A DNA stretch of 13,076 nt, from the NCBI GenBank assembly GCA_046049665.1, contig JBJOQW010000079.1:1-13076 (forward strand), read 5' to 3'. The translations under genes were made by a program, and so were the position numbers. A model generated the notes under the pieces. The model saw nothing but the letters and a program-made list of their open reading frames with translations. It did no database searches and was not told where the DNA came from. Positions 1 through 6,744 of the stretch are shown one piece after another. The first letter of the stretch is position 1. Each line of letters opens with the position of its first letter. Origin of the DNA: JAAFHS01 sp046049665 (lineage in GTDB: Bacteria > Pseudomonadota > Alphaproteobacteria > Rhodobacterales > Rhodobacteraceae).

Positions 1-52
1 GCAATCGGCAGATAGCCAAGCGCAATTGGCAGGGCCGCCAGCAGCCCCCACA
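1..52. repeat. 52-bp direct repeat, copy 2 (at window edge)
   Basis: These 52 bases are identical to 370-421 at a spacing of 369 bases, or 123 codons. Identity stops at base 53 (t, against g at 422). On the other side it reaches the window edge, so its full length is unknown. Read on the minus strand, this is what the start of a second tandem unit would look like. It could equally be a contig-end artefact. Confidence 0.9.
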
Positions 53-446
53 TGAAGCGTTCCGAAAACACGCCGCCCCGCGCCATGTGCCCAAGGGCCG
101 CGCCGAACACCTCATCCGTCAGGCCAAACCCCCAGCCCCAGACCGTCCGCACCTGTTGCCCCCCCGCCGCCTTCAGGAGTGCGGGGCCATACAACACATG
201 CCGCAAGTTCATCGCGATCAGCGTCATCGCCGATACTACAAGTGACGCCCCCGATGTCACCAAGGCCACGGCCAGAAACTGCGCCGCCCCCGCATAGATC
301 ACGACGGACAGCATCACTGCCTCGGCCTCGCTCAGCCCCGCCCGCGTCGCCGCCACACCAAAGGAAAACGCAATCGGCAGATAGCCAAGCGCAATTGGCA
401 GGGCCGCCAGCAGCCCCCACAGAACACCAGATTCCTTGTCATTCAT
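1..446 (-). CDS. azlC: AzlC-family branched-chain amino-acid exporter subunit, partial (runs off the left edge)
   Basis: The minus-strand frame opens at ATG 444-446 and stays open to the edge, giving about 148 residues. The N-terminus (MNDKESGVLWGLLAALPIAL) leads into a first hydrophobic segment, then IAFSFGVAATRAGLSEAEA, the AGAAQFLAV motif at about residues 52-60, and MNLRHVLYGPALL at about 80-92. These match the conserved AzlC core. AzlC normally works with the small membrane protein AzlD to export branched-chain amino acids across the inner membrane; azlD would lie outside the window. Residues 10-26 (WGLLAALPIALGYLPIA) recur exactly at 133 onward because bases 370-421 are repeated at 1-52 in the same frame. 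A normal AzlC does not return to its N-terminus there, so the gene is either internally duplicated or affected by an assembly error. It lies 87 bases downstream of gcvP on the same strand, separated by an inverted-repeat element. The family call is firm; the integrity of the gene is doubtful. Confidence 0.85.
   Translation of the reverse strand, partial: MNDKESGVLWGLLAALPIALGYLPIAFSFGVAATRAGLSEAEAVMLSVVIYAGAAQFLAVALVTSGASLVVSAMTLIAMNLRHVLYGPALLKAAGGQQVRTVWGWGFGLTDEVFGAALGHMARGGVFSERFMWGLLAALPIALGYLPI
370..421. repeat. 52-bp direct repeat, copy 1 (inside azlC N-terminal coding region)
   Basis: This copy encodes the first hydrophobic segment of AzlC (WGLLAALPIALGYLPIA) and matches 1-52 base for base. 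It is the copy in the expected place relative to the start codon. Perfect nucleotide identity means a very recent duplication or an assembly effect, not ancient internal symmetry of the protein. Confidence 0.9.
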
Positions 447-523
447 CTTTGAAAAAATATCCTCGCCGAAGGCACCCTGCATCAGCCGCGCATGCCTCCG
501 GCGGGGATATTTGAACAAAGATG
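444..523. repeat. Intergenic inverted-repeat element between gcvP and azlC (possible bidirectional terminator)
   Basis: The arms at 444-472 and 495-523 pair in 24 of 29 positions around a 22-base loop. Each arm carries CATCTTTG, then AAATATCC, then a G/C-rich CGCCG block. The left arm overlaps the azlC start codon, and the right arm begins 11 bases past the gcvP stop. On either strand the G/C-rich inner stem is followed by an AT-rich stretch, so a terminator or mRNA 3'-end stabiliser is plausible. A related single arm lies before the MATE gene (6679-6707), so this looks like a dispersed lineage-specific element. Confidence 0.6.
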
Positions 524-533
524 AAACCGCAAT

Positions 534-3374
534 CTACTCCGCCGCTTGTGCATAAGCCTCCAGTGGCGGGCAGGTGCAGATCAGGTTGCGGTCGCCATAG
601 ACGTTGTCCACCCGGCCTACAGGCGGCCAGTACTTGTCCACCCGGAAGGCACCCGGTGGAAAGCAGCCCGCCTCGCGGCTGTAGGCGCGGTCCCAGTCCG
701 CCACCAGATCATTCACCGTATGCGGCGCATGGCGCAGGGGGCTTGCCTCGGCCGTGATCTCGCCTTTTTCCACCGCCCGGATTTCATCGCGGATCGCCAG
801 CAGCGCCGTGATGAAGCGGTCAATCTCGGCTTTCGTCTCGGATTCCGTCGGCTCTACCATCAAGGTGCCTGTCACGGGCCAGCTCATCGTCGGCGCATGG
901 AAACCGTTGTCGATCAGACGTTTGGCGATGTCATCCACTGTTACGCCCACTTCGGCAAAGGGGCGCGTGTCCAGAATGCACTCATGCGCCACCCGGCCCT
1001 TGTTGCCCATGAACAGGATCGGATACTGCCCAGCCAGCCGTGCGGCAATGTAGTTGGCATTCAGGATCGCCACGCGCGTTGCCTGTGTCAGCCCCGCTCC
1101 CCCCATCATCAGGCAATAGGCCCATGAAATCAGCAGGATGCTTGCACTGCCATAGGGTGTGGCCGACACTGGCCCCTCGGCTCCACCCGTTTCCGGATGC
1201 CCCGGCAGAAACGGTGCCAGATGCGCCTTCACGCCAATCGGCCCCATGCCGGGGCCACCGCCGCCATGCGGAATGGCAAAGGTCTTGTGCAGGTTCAGGT
1301 GGCTGACGTCCGACCCGATCTTGCCCGGCTGCACCAGCCCCACCAGCGCGTTCATGTTCGCCCCGTCAAGGTAAACCTGCCCGCCGTGGTCATGCGTGAT
1401 CTGGCAAATCTCACGCACGGTTTCCTCGAACACGCCATGCGTCGATGGATAAGTGATCATGCAGGCCGCAAGGTTTGCCCCTGCCGCTACGGCCTTGGCC
1501 TTGAAATCCTCAAGGTCCACATCGCCGTTAGGCGCGGATTTCACCACCACCACTTCCATCCCCGCCATCTGGGCGCTGGCCGGGTTGGTGCCATGCGCCG
1601 AAACCGGGATCAGGCAGATATTGCGATGCGCGTCACCGCGGCTGCGGTGATAGGCCTGAATCGTCAACAACCCTGCATATTCGCCCTGCGCGCCGCTGTT
1701 CGGCTGCATCGACATGGCGTCATAGCCTGTGACCTCGCACAGCTTGGCCGCCAGATCGTCAATCGCTTCTTTATACCCAAGCGCCTGATCCACCGGCACA
1801 AACGGGTGGATCGATCCGAACTCCGGCCACGTGATCGGCATCATTTCCGCCGCCGCGTTCAGCTTCATTGTACAGCTGCCCAGCGGAATCATCGCCCGAT
1901 CAAGCGCCAGATCACGGTCCGACAGGCGGCGCATGTAGCGCATCATTTCCGATTCCGCCCGGTTCATGTGGAAGACCGGATGCGTCAGGTAATCCGATGT
2001 GCGCAACTGTGCCTCAGGGAAACCAAGCGCCGCGCGGTGCGGCGGCGTGGCATGAATGCCAAAGGCGCGCAGCACCGCCGCCAGCACCTTTTCATCGCTC
2101 GTTTCATCCAGCGAAATGCCCACCCGGTCATTGCCGATCTTGCGCAGGTTCACGCCTTCGGCCCGTGCTGCCGCCAGAATGCCCGCCTGCCCCACGCCCA
2201 CCTCGACCGTGATCGTGTCAAAGAAGGCCTTGGGCGAAACCTTGGCCCCCGCCACCTTCAACGCCTTGGCCAGCCGCATCGTCAGGAAATGCACACGCTC
2301 GGCAATGGCGCGCAGGCCCACGGGGCCGTGAAACACCGCATAGAAAGACGCCATTACCGCCAGCAGCGCCTGCGCCGTGCAGACGTTCGACGTGGCCTTT
2401 TCGCGGCGGATATGCTGCTCGCGCGTTTGCAACGAAAGGCGATACGCCTTGTTGCCCCGCGCGTCGATGGACACGCCCACAATCCGCCCTGGCATCGCGC
2501 GCTTCAGATCATCCCGGCAGGCCATGAAGGCCGCATGCGGCCCGCCATAGCCCAAAGGCACGCCAAAGCGCTGGCTTGACCCGATGGCGATATCCGCCCC
2601 CATTGCCCCCGGTTCCTTCAGCATGGTCAGTGCCAAAAGGTCTGTCGCCACGATCGCAAGCGCCTTGGTCGCATGCAGGCGCGCGATGTCATCCGTCAGG
2701 TCACGCACATGGCCATAGGTGCCCGGATACTGAAAAATCGCGCCAAAGACCGAAGCAGGCTCCATCTCCGCCGGATCGCCCACCGTCACCACAATCCCCA
2801 ATGGCGCCGCCCGCGTCTGGATCACCGCAATCGTCTGCGGGTGGCAGTTATGGTCCACAAAGAACCCCCGCGCCTTTGATTTGGCACTGCGTTCCGCCAT
2901 CGTCATCGCTTCCGCCGCCGCCGTCGCCTCATCCAGCAGGCTTGCATTCGCCACCGGCAGACCCGTCAGATCAGCCACCATCGTCTGATAGTTCAACAAC
3001 GCCTCAAGCCGCCCCTGCGCGATTTCCGGCTGGTAAGGCGTATAGGCCGTGTACCATGCTGGATTTTCCAGTATGTTGCGCTGAATGGCTGGTGGCGTCA
3101 CCGTGCCATAGTAGCCCTGCCCGATCAGACTGGTCATCACGCGGTTCTTGCCCGCCACCTCGCGCATTTTTGCCAGCAGTTCATGCTCGCGCAGCGCAGG
3201 CCAGTTCAGCGCCGCCTTCTGCCGGATGCTGGCTGGCACCGTCTGGTCAATCAGCTGATCCAGAGACGAAACCCCCACCACCTTCAGCATCTCCGCCATT
3301 TCCGATGGCGAAGGCCCGATGTGGCGACGGTTGGCGAAATCATAGGTATCATAGGCGACGGGTGTAAAGGTCAT
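534..3374 (-). CDS. gcvP: Glycine dehydrogenase (aminomethyl-transferring), P protein of the glycine cleavage system
   Basis: GcvP is the PLP-dependent cytoplasmic enzyme that decarboxylates glycine and loads the aminomethyl group on the lipoyl arm of GcvH. The 946-residue product has the usual length of the fused single-chain form. The N-terminal half carries YGTVTPPAIQRNILENPAWY and TPYQPEIAQGRLEALLNYQ. The C-terminal half carries the PLP site HLNLHKTFAIPHGGGGPGMG, with the Schiff-base lysine at K697, as well as SAHGTNPASAQMAG and the SNVCTAQALLA stretch. I chose ATG 3372-3374 because AGAGGA lies six bases upstream and the protein then begins MTFTPVAYDTYDFANRHIGP-like; an in-frame TTG 21 bases further up is less likely. 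It is the third gene of gcvT-gcvH-gcvP, 94 bases after gcvH, with a perfect palindrome in the gap. Glycine control should come from the riboswitch ahead of gcvT. No damage is visible. Confidence 0.98.
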   Translation of the reverse strand: MTFTPVAYDTYDFANRRHIGPSPSEMAEMLKVVGVSSLDQLIDQTVPASIRQKAALNWPALREHELLAKMREVAGKNRVMTSLIGQGYYGTVTPPAIQRNILENPAWYTAYTPYQPEIAQGRLEALLNYQTMVADLTGLPVANASLLDEATAAAEAMTMAERSAKSKARGFFVDHNCHPQTIAVIQTRAAPLGIVVTVGDPAEMEPASVFGAIFQYPGTYGHVRDLTDDIARLHATKALAIVATDLLALTMLKEPGAMGADIAIGSSQRFGVPLGYGGPHAAFMACRDDLKRAMPGRIVGVSIDARGNKAYRLSLQTREQHIRREKATSNVCTAQALLAVMASFYAVFHGPVGLRAIAERVHFLTMRLAKALKVAGAKVSPKAFFDTITVEVGVGQAGILAAARAEGVNLRKIGNDRVGISLDETSDEKVLAAVLRAFGIHATPPHRAALGFPEAQLRTSDYLTHPVFHMNRAESEMMRYMRRLSDRDLALDRAMIPLGSCTMKLNAAAEMMPITWPEFGSIHPFVPVDQALGYKEAIDDLAAKLCEVTGYDAMSMQPNSGAQGEYAGLLTIQAYHRSRGDAHRNICLIPVSAHGTNPASAQMAGMEVVVVKSAPNGDVDLEDFKAKAVAAGANLAACMITYPSTHGVFEETVREICQITHDHGGQVYLDGANMNALVGLVQPGKIGSDVSHLNLHKTFAIPHGGGGPGMGPIGVKAHLAPFLPGHPETGGAEGPVSATPYGSASILLISWAYCLMMGGAGLTQATRVAILNANYIAARLAGQYPILFMGNKGRVAHECILDTRPFAEVGVTVDDIAKRLIDNGFHAPTMSWPVTGTLMVEPTESETKAEIDRFITALLAIRDEIRAVEKGEITAEASPLRHAPHTVNDLVADWDRAYSREAGCFPPGAFRVDKYWPPVGRVDNVYGDRNLICTCPPLEAYAQAAE

Positions 3375-3437
3375 CTCATGTCCTCTGGGTGTCAAAGGCG
3401 GGCCCGATCATGCCCCCACAAAGGCGGCAAAGCAGGC

Positions 3438-3464
3438 CCACAAATTTTCGTCGAAAATTTGTGG
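3438..3464. repeat. Perfect 13-bp-arm palindrome in the gcvH-gcvP gap
   Basis: CCACAAATTTTCG (3438-3450) and CGAAAATTTGTGG (3452-3464) are exact reverse complements around a single base. As RNA this makes a hairpin of 11-12 pairs, AU-rich inside and closed by GC pairs. It starts only five bases past the gcvH stop on the minus strand. No T-run follows on that strand, so full termination is unlikely. Attenuation, an RNA-processing or stability site that tunes gcvH relative to gcvP, or a dispersed repeat are all possible. Confidence 0.8.
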
Positions 3465-3468
3465 CTTT

Positions 3469-3828
3469 TCAGCCAATCAGATCGGCGTATTCGTCTTCAT
3501 CCATGAAGTCGTCGATGATTGATGTATCCTCGACCCGCATCTTGAAGAACCACGCAGAACCTGTCGGATCGGCGTTCACAAGGCTTGGGTTATCCACCAG
3601 CTTTTCGTTCACCGCGACAATCTCGCCATCCAGCGGTGCCAGAATATCCGATGCCGCCTTCACGCTTTCGATCACGCAGATCTCATCGCCTTCCGCCACC
3701 ATGGTTTCCACCTCGGGCAGTTCCACGAACACCACGTCACCCAGCGCCGTCGCCGCGTGTTCCGTAATGCCCACGACAATCAGATCGCCTTCAATGCGCA
3801 GCCACTCATGTTCTTTCGTGTATTTCAT
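3469..3828 (-). CDS. gcvH: Glycine cleavage system H protein (lipoyl carrier)
   Basis: GcvH carries the aminomethyl intermediate from GcvP to GcvT on a lipoylated lysine and is then reoxidised by dihydrolipoamide dehydrogenase. The 119-residue protein starts MKYTKEHEWLRIEGD, the typical GcvH opening, and holds ITEHAATALGDVVFVELP followed by the lipoylation motif ESVKAASDI. The modified lysine is residue 57 from this start. The acidic C-terminus (DDFMDEDEYADLIG) is also typical. Two tandem ATGs are available, at 3829-3831 and 3826-3828. I prefer the second because it restores the family N-terminus and puts GAGGG about seven bases upstream. The gcvT stop lies only eight bases before this start, so translational coupling is likely. 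No lpd gene for the L protein is seen here; it is usually encoded elsewhere. Confidence 0.97.
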   Translation of the reverse strand: MKYTKEHEWLRIEGDLIVVGITEHAATALGDVVFVELPEVETMVAEGDEICVIESVKAASDILAPLDGEIVAVNEKLVDNPSLVNADPTGSAWFFKMRVEDTSIIDDFMDEDEYADLIG

Positions 3829-3836
3829 CATCGCCC

Positions 3837-4949
3837 TCAGCGTTTGAATGTGGAAGGCCGGAACGGCAAATCCGTTACGGTCAATGGCAATTGTTTGCCG
3901 CGCACCTCACCCGTCAAAGCCGTGCCCGGCACCGACAGGTTAGCAGGCACGTAGCCCATGGCAATTGGTGTATCGAGGCTTGGGCCAAAACCGCCCGATG
4001 TCACATGGCCCACCGCCACCCCGTCATGGAACAGCTGCGTACCTTCACGCATCGGCGCGCGCCCCTCGGGCCGCAGTCCCACCCGCAGGCGCGCCGGGCC
4101 CGTCTCAAGCTCTGCCAGAATGCGCCCCGCCCCCGGAAAGCCGCCTTCCTGCGCCCCGCCCTTGCGGCGCGATTTCTGGATCGCCCAGCTTAGCCCCGCC
4201 TCAATGGGCGAGGTTCCCGTATCAATGTCATGCCCATACAGGCACAACCCCGCCTCCAGCCGCAGGCTATCCCGCGCCCCCAGACCAATCGCCTCAACCT
4301 CCGGCATCGCCAGCAGCGCATCCGCAAGACCCCGCGCCCCACCGTCGGGAACCGAGATTTCATAGCCGTCCTCACCCGTGTAGCCCGACCGCGAAATCCA
4401 CAGCGCCCCAAAGACGCTGTCCACCACCGCCACATCCATGAACCGCATCGCCGCCACCTGTGGCACCAACCGCGCAAGCGCCGCCTCGGCCAATGGCCCC
4501 TGCAATGCCAGCAAAGCGCGGTCTGTCACAGGCCGCACCTGTGCCCCCAGATGCGCCGCCATATGCGCAATATCCGCCGCCTTGCAGGCCGCATTGACGA
4601 CCACAAACAGATGATCACCCCGGTTGGCGAACATCAGGTCATCCATGATCCCGCCCGCCTCATTCGTGAACAGGCCATAGCGTTGGCGGCCCTCTTTCAG
4701 ACCCGCCACATCCACCGGCATTAGTGCCGCAAAGCCCGCGCACAGCGCCTCCATGCTGCCCGCTGGCTGCAGGATCACCTGCCCCATATGGCTCACGTCA
4801 AACAGCCCCGCCGCGCTGCGCGTGTGCAAATGCTCTTTCATCACGCCCGCGCTGTATTGCACCGGCATCTCGTAGCCCGCAAACGGCACCATGCGCCCGC
4901 CAAGGCGCAGATGCAGGTCATGCAGACCCAGCTTCAATAGGTCGCTCAC
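3837..4949 (-). CDS. gcvT: Aminomethyltransferase, T protein of the glycine cleavage system
   Basis: GcvT moves the aminomethyl carbon from GcvH to tetrahydrofolate, giving 5,10-methylene-THF and releasing ammonia. The 370-residue product has the family length. Visible motifs are GRMVPFAGYEMPVQY (about residues 18-32), GLFDVSHMGQV (48-58), GGIMDDLMFA with the catalytic-type Asp pair at 103-104, ALQGP (148-152), SRSGYTGEDGYEI (186-198) and LGARDSLRLEAGLCLYGHD (223-241). The C-terminal barrel has VGHVTSGGFGPSLD. The start is GTG 4947-4949, with AAGG about five bases upstream and no better ATG nearby. It is the first gene of the gcv operon and sits directly behind a tandem glycine riboswitch and a predicted promoter, so expression should rise with glycine. 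The annotation is secure; only the start codon is somewhat open. Confidence 0.97.
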   Translation of the reverse strand: MSDLLKLGLHDLHLRLGGRMVPFAGYEMPVQYSAGVMKEHLHTRSAAGLFDVSHMGQVILQPAGSMEALCAGFAALMPVDVAGLKEGRQRYGLFTNEAGGIMDDLMFANRGDHLFVVVNAACKAADIAHMAAHLGAQVRPVTDRALLALQGPLAEAALARLVPQVAAMRFMDVAVVDSVFGALWISRSGYTGEDGYEISVPDGGARGLADALLAMPEVEAIGLGARDSLRLEAGLCLYGHDIDTGTSPIEAGLSWAIQKSRRKGGAQEGGFPGAGRILAELETGPARLRVGLRPEGRAPMREGTQLFHDGVAVGHVTSGGFGPSLDTPIAMGYVPANLSVPGTALTGEVRGKQLPLTVTDLPFRPSTFKR

Positions 4950-4964
4950 GACCTTACCCCAATC

Positions 4965-5021
4965 TGCCGGTGGAAATGCCCGGCATCACTGGCACAGGGC
5001 CAATCCCTACGCCGCGATGCC
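4965..5021 (-). promoter_or_regulatory. Putative expression platform of the glycine riboswitch (competing hairpins before gcvT)
   Basis: Between the second aptamer and the gcvT GTG, two hairpins share bases. TGCCGG (minus strand) at 4980-4985 can pair with CCGGCA at 4965-4970, just upstream of the ribosome site. Alternatively, GATGCC at 4982-4987 can pair with GGCATC at 5016-5021, which directly follows the closing stem of aptamer 2. Both cannot form fully at once. This is what a translational switch would need, but the switching itself is inferred from pairing only. Confidence 0.45.
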
Positions 5022-5023
5022 CC

Positions 5024-5208
5024 CGCTGTCCTTGCCCGTGCCGGTTCTGTTGAACCTTGGGCGCCTGAGATCGTTATCCCTTCGGCGGGTGCAGATGCAC
5101 CACTCTCCAGCGTCTGTCTGCAGAAACGGTCCCTTGCGCCTGAGAGTTTACCGGGGCGGTTGCTCCTTCGGCACCGGAAGAACGTTTTCCGGATTCTCCC
5201 GATCCTGC
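5024..5208 (-). ncRNA. Tandem glycine riboswitch (two aptamers) upstream of gcvT
   Basis: Reading the minus strand, aptamer 1 spans 5208 to 5120. Its closing stem pairs GCAGGATCGG with CCGTTTCTGC (one mismatch and one G-U), and its core holds GTGCCGAAGGAGCAA and CTCTCAGGCGCAAGGGAC. After a seven-base linker (AGACAGA), aptamer 2 spans 5112 to 5024. Its closing stem is CGCTG/CAGCG, and its core holds GGAGAGTG, CGCCGAAGGGATAA, ATCTCAGGCG and AAGGACAG. Aptamer 2 also carries an extra hairpin (GCCC…GGGC around GGTTC-AACA-GAACC) between the CTCAGG and AAGGACAG elements. GCCGAAGG and CTCAGG are hallmarks of the glycine class. The position directly before gcvTHP agrees with the known role: glycine binding turns on glycine cleavage. 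Confidence 0.95.
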
Positions 5209-5214
5209 ATGGCT

Positions 5215-5243
5215 TTGGTAGCAAGCGGCCCTGCACCTGACAA
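5215..5243 (-). promoter_or_regulatory. Predicted sigma-70-type promoter for the gcv operon
   Basis: On the minus strand, TTGTCA (5238-5243, five of six to TTGACA) is followed by a 17-base spacer and TACCAA (5215-5220, a weak -10). Transcription would then start at about 5208-5212, exactly where aptamer 1 begins. That fit is the main support, because the -10 alone is poor. Confidence 0.5.
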
Positions 5244-5284
5244 GCCCGGAAAATCCGAAAACGACGCATCCCCCACAGATGGCG

Positions 5285-6676
5285 TCACGCAGGCCCTTCA
5301 CCCGGCACAACCTCAGGCGTGGGCACAGGGCGCGCAGCGCGCCCTTTCGGATGCCGGATGGCATACCAGCCCATCCATACCGCAATCAGCCCGAATATCA
5401 CGCCACCTACCGCCTGCCCGATCAGCACACCCTGCGCGCCCATCATGCCACCCAGCCATAGCGCAGGCGGCAAAGTGCCAATCGTATGGCGGCCCCAATT
5501 GACAGCCGTGCTCCAGAACGGGCGACCCAGATTGTTGCACAGGGCGTTCGACACAAAGATCAAACCGTTGAAAAAGAACAAAAGGCTCAGCGGCCCGCAG
5601 AACAGATAGACAAGTGCGCGCGTCTCACCTTCTGCCCTGAACAGATCAGCCAAGGGCGCGCGGAACAAAAACAGCGCCAGCGAAACCAGCACGATCACCA
5701 CCGCCGTAAAGATGATACTGTCCCGGAATACGCGGGCCACCCGGTCTATCCGCCCGGCCCCAAGGTTCTGCCCCACAATCGGCCCCAATGCCCCCGACAG
5801 CGCAAAGATCACCGCGAAAGCCACGGGTGTCAGCCGCCCTGCAATGGCCATGCCCGCCACCGCAGGCTCACCATAAACCCCCACCATCCGTGTCACGATC
5901 GCCTGCCCAATAGGCGTGGCCATCTGAGTCAGTATCGCCGGTGCCGAAATTGCCATAAACGGGCGCAGCATATCGGCCAGCGCCGGACGTGTGACGGGCG
6001 CAAAGCCCCCGATCCGCCGCCAGACCGGCCACAGCGCCACGGCCAGCATCACCATACGCGAGCCTGCGCCCGCGATTGCCGCCCCGGTCAACTCCATGTC
6101 CAGCCACAGGATCAGCACCGGGTCCAGCGCCGCCAAGGCCACCGCGCCCCAGACCGTCACCATCATCGCCCGACGTGCCTCACCATAGGCCCGCAGGATA
6201 GCGGCCCCCAGAATCGCCACGATCAGCAGGGGCTGGCTCAGCGTGTATATCCGCAGAAAATTCAGCGCCTCAACACCCGTTCGCCCCCGCGCACCGATCA
6301 GATCAACGATCTGCGGCATCAAGAGCAGGACCACGGCCGAGAATACCGCGCCCAAGGCCCCGCCCAGCACCAGCCCCATGGTCGCGCGGCTCCGCGCAAG
6401 GCCCGTATCCCGCGCGCCCACGGCCTGCGCCACCAGCACCGTCACCCCGATCGACAGGCCAATGCCAATAGCGGTCGTGAAAAACATCACAGCACCCGCA
6501 TAGCCAATCGCCGCCGTCAGATCAGGGTCACCCAACCAGCTGATGTAGACCATGTTGATCAGATCAACGACAAAGATCGCCATCAACCCCACGGATGCCG
6601 AAAGGGACATGACCGTCACATGGCGCAGAAGGTTCCCCTCCACAAACTTCGCCTGTTCTGTCACCGCCCGCCCCAT
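5285..6676 (-). CDS. MATE-family multidrug/metabolite efflux transporter
   Basis: This is a 463-residue polytopic inner-membrane protein with about twelve hydrophobic segments and two similar halves, the size and layout of MATE (NorM/DinF-type) cation-coupled antiporters. Family features include VVDLINMVYISWLGDPDLTA in the first helix region, IGIGLSIGVTVLVAQAVGA near 85-105, the short loop after it, and ALSGALGPIVGQNLGAGR in the second half, equivalent to the GxxxGQNxGAG pattern. The tail after the last helix is hydrophilic. The frame continues upstream into gltX, but ATG 6674-6676 (MGRAVTEQAK) is the sensible start: it follows the gltX terminator and has GGACAG about eight bases upstream. 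Substrate cannot be read from sequence. The gene lies between gltX and the gcv operon on the same strand, but its end is separated from gcvT by that operon's own promoter. No functional link to glycine is implied. Confidence 0.92.
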   Translation of the reverse strand: MGRAVTEQAKFVEGNLLRHVTVMSLSASVGLMAIFVVDLINMVYISWLGDPDLTAAIGYAGAVMFFTTAIGIGLSIGVTVLVAQAVGARDTGLARSRATMGLVLGGALGAVFSAVVLLLMPQIVDLIGARGRTGVEALNFLRIYTLSQPLLIVAILGAAILRAYGEARRAMMVTVWGAVALAALDPVLILWLDMELTGAAIAGAGSRMVMLAVALWPVWRRIGGFAPVTRPALADMLRPFMAISAPAILTQMATPIGQAIVTRMVGVYGEPAVAGMAIAGRLTPVAFAVIFALSGALGPIVGQNLGAGRIDRVARVFRDSIIFTAVVIVLVSLALFLFRAPLADLFRAEGETRALVYLFCGPLSLLFFFNGLIFVSNALCNNLGRPFWSTAVNWGRHTIGTLPPALWLGGMMGAQGVLIGQAVGGVIFGLIAVWMGWYAIRHPKGRAARPVPTPEVVPGEGPA

Positions 6677-6678
6677 TT

Positions 6679-6707
6679 CATCTGTCCATAAATATCCTCG
6701 GGGGGTG
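6679..6707 (-). repeat. Single arm of the CATCT…AAATATCC intergenic element, upstream of the MATE start
   Basis: The plus strand carries CATCT, then AAATATCCTCG, with the same order and spacing as the left arm at 444-472; the core AAATATCCTCG is identical. As in azlC, the element ends at the start codon of the following minus-strand gene. It may act as a 5' leader or ribosome-loading region, or simply be the 3' flank of the adjacent terminator. Confidence 0.55.
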
Positions 6708-6728
6708 CGGGGGGCAGACAGCCCCCCG
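6708..6728 (-). terminator. Strong G/C hairpin after gltX (likely terminator)
   Basis: An eight-pair stem (CGGGGGGC with its complement GCCCCCCG) closes a five-base loop 17 bases past the gltX stop. On the minus strand it is followed by a second CCCCCC block and then the AT-rich GATATTTAT. The stem is very stable, but the T-run is not immediate, so termination efficiency is uncertain. The CCCCCC at 6701 could pair as an alternative. Confidence 0.6.
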
Positions 6729-6744
6729 GCCTTTGCCAAGGGCC

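Noticed and set aside
1197..2579. 460-codon plus-strand open frame opposite gcvP
   Set aside because: It is Arg/His-rich, shows no domain, and lies wholly antisense to an intact, well-conserved gcvP. Long antisense frames are expected at this GC content.
5486..6691. 401-codon plus-strand open frame opposite the MATE gene
   Set aside because: It has Arg/His/Gln-rich composition and no recognisable motif, and is the shadow of a clear membrane protein.
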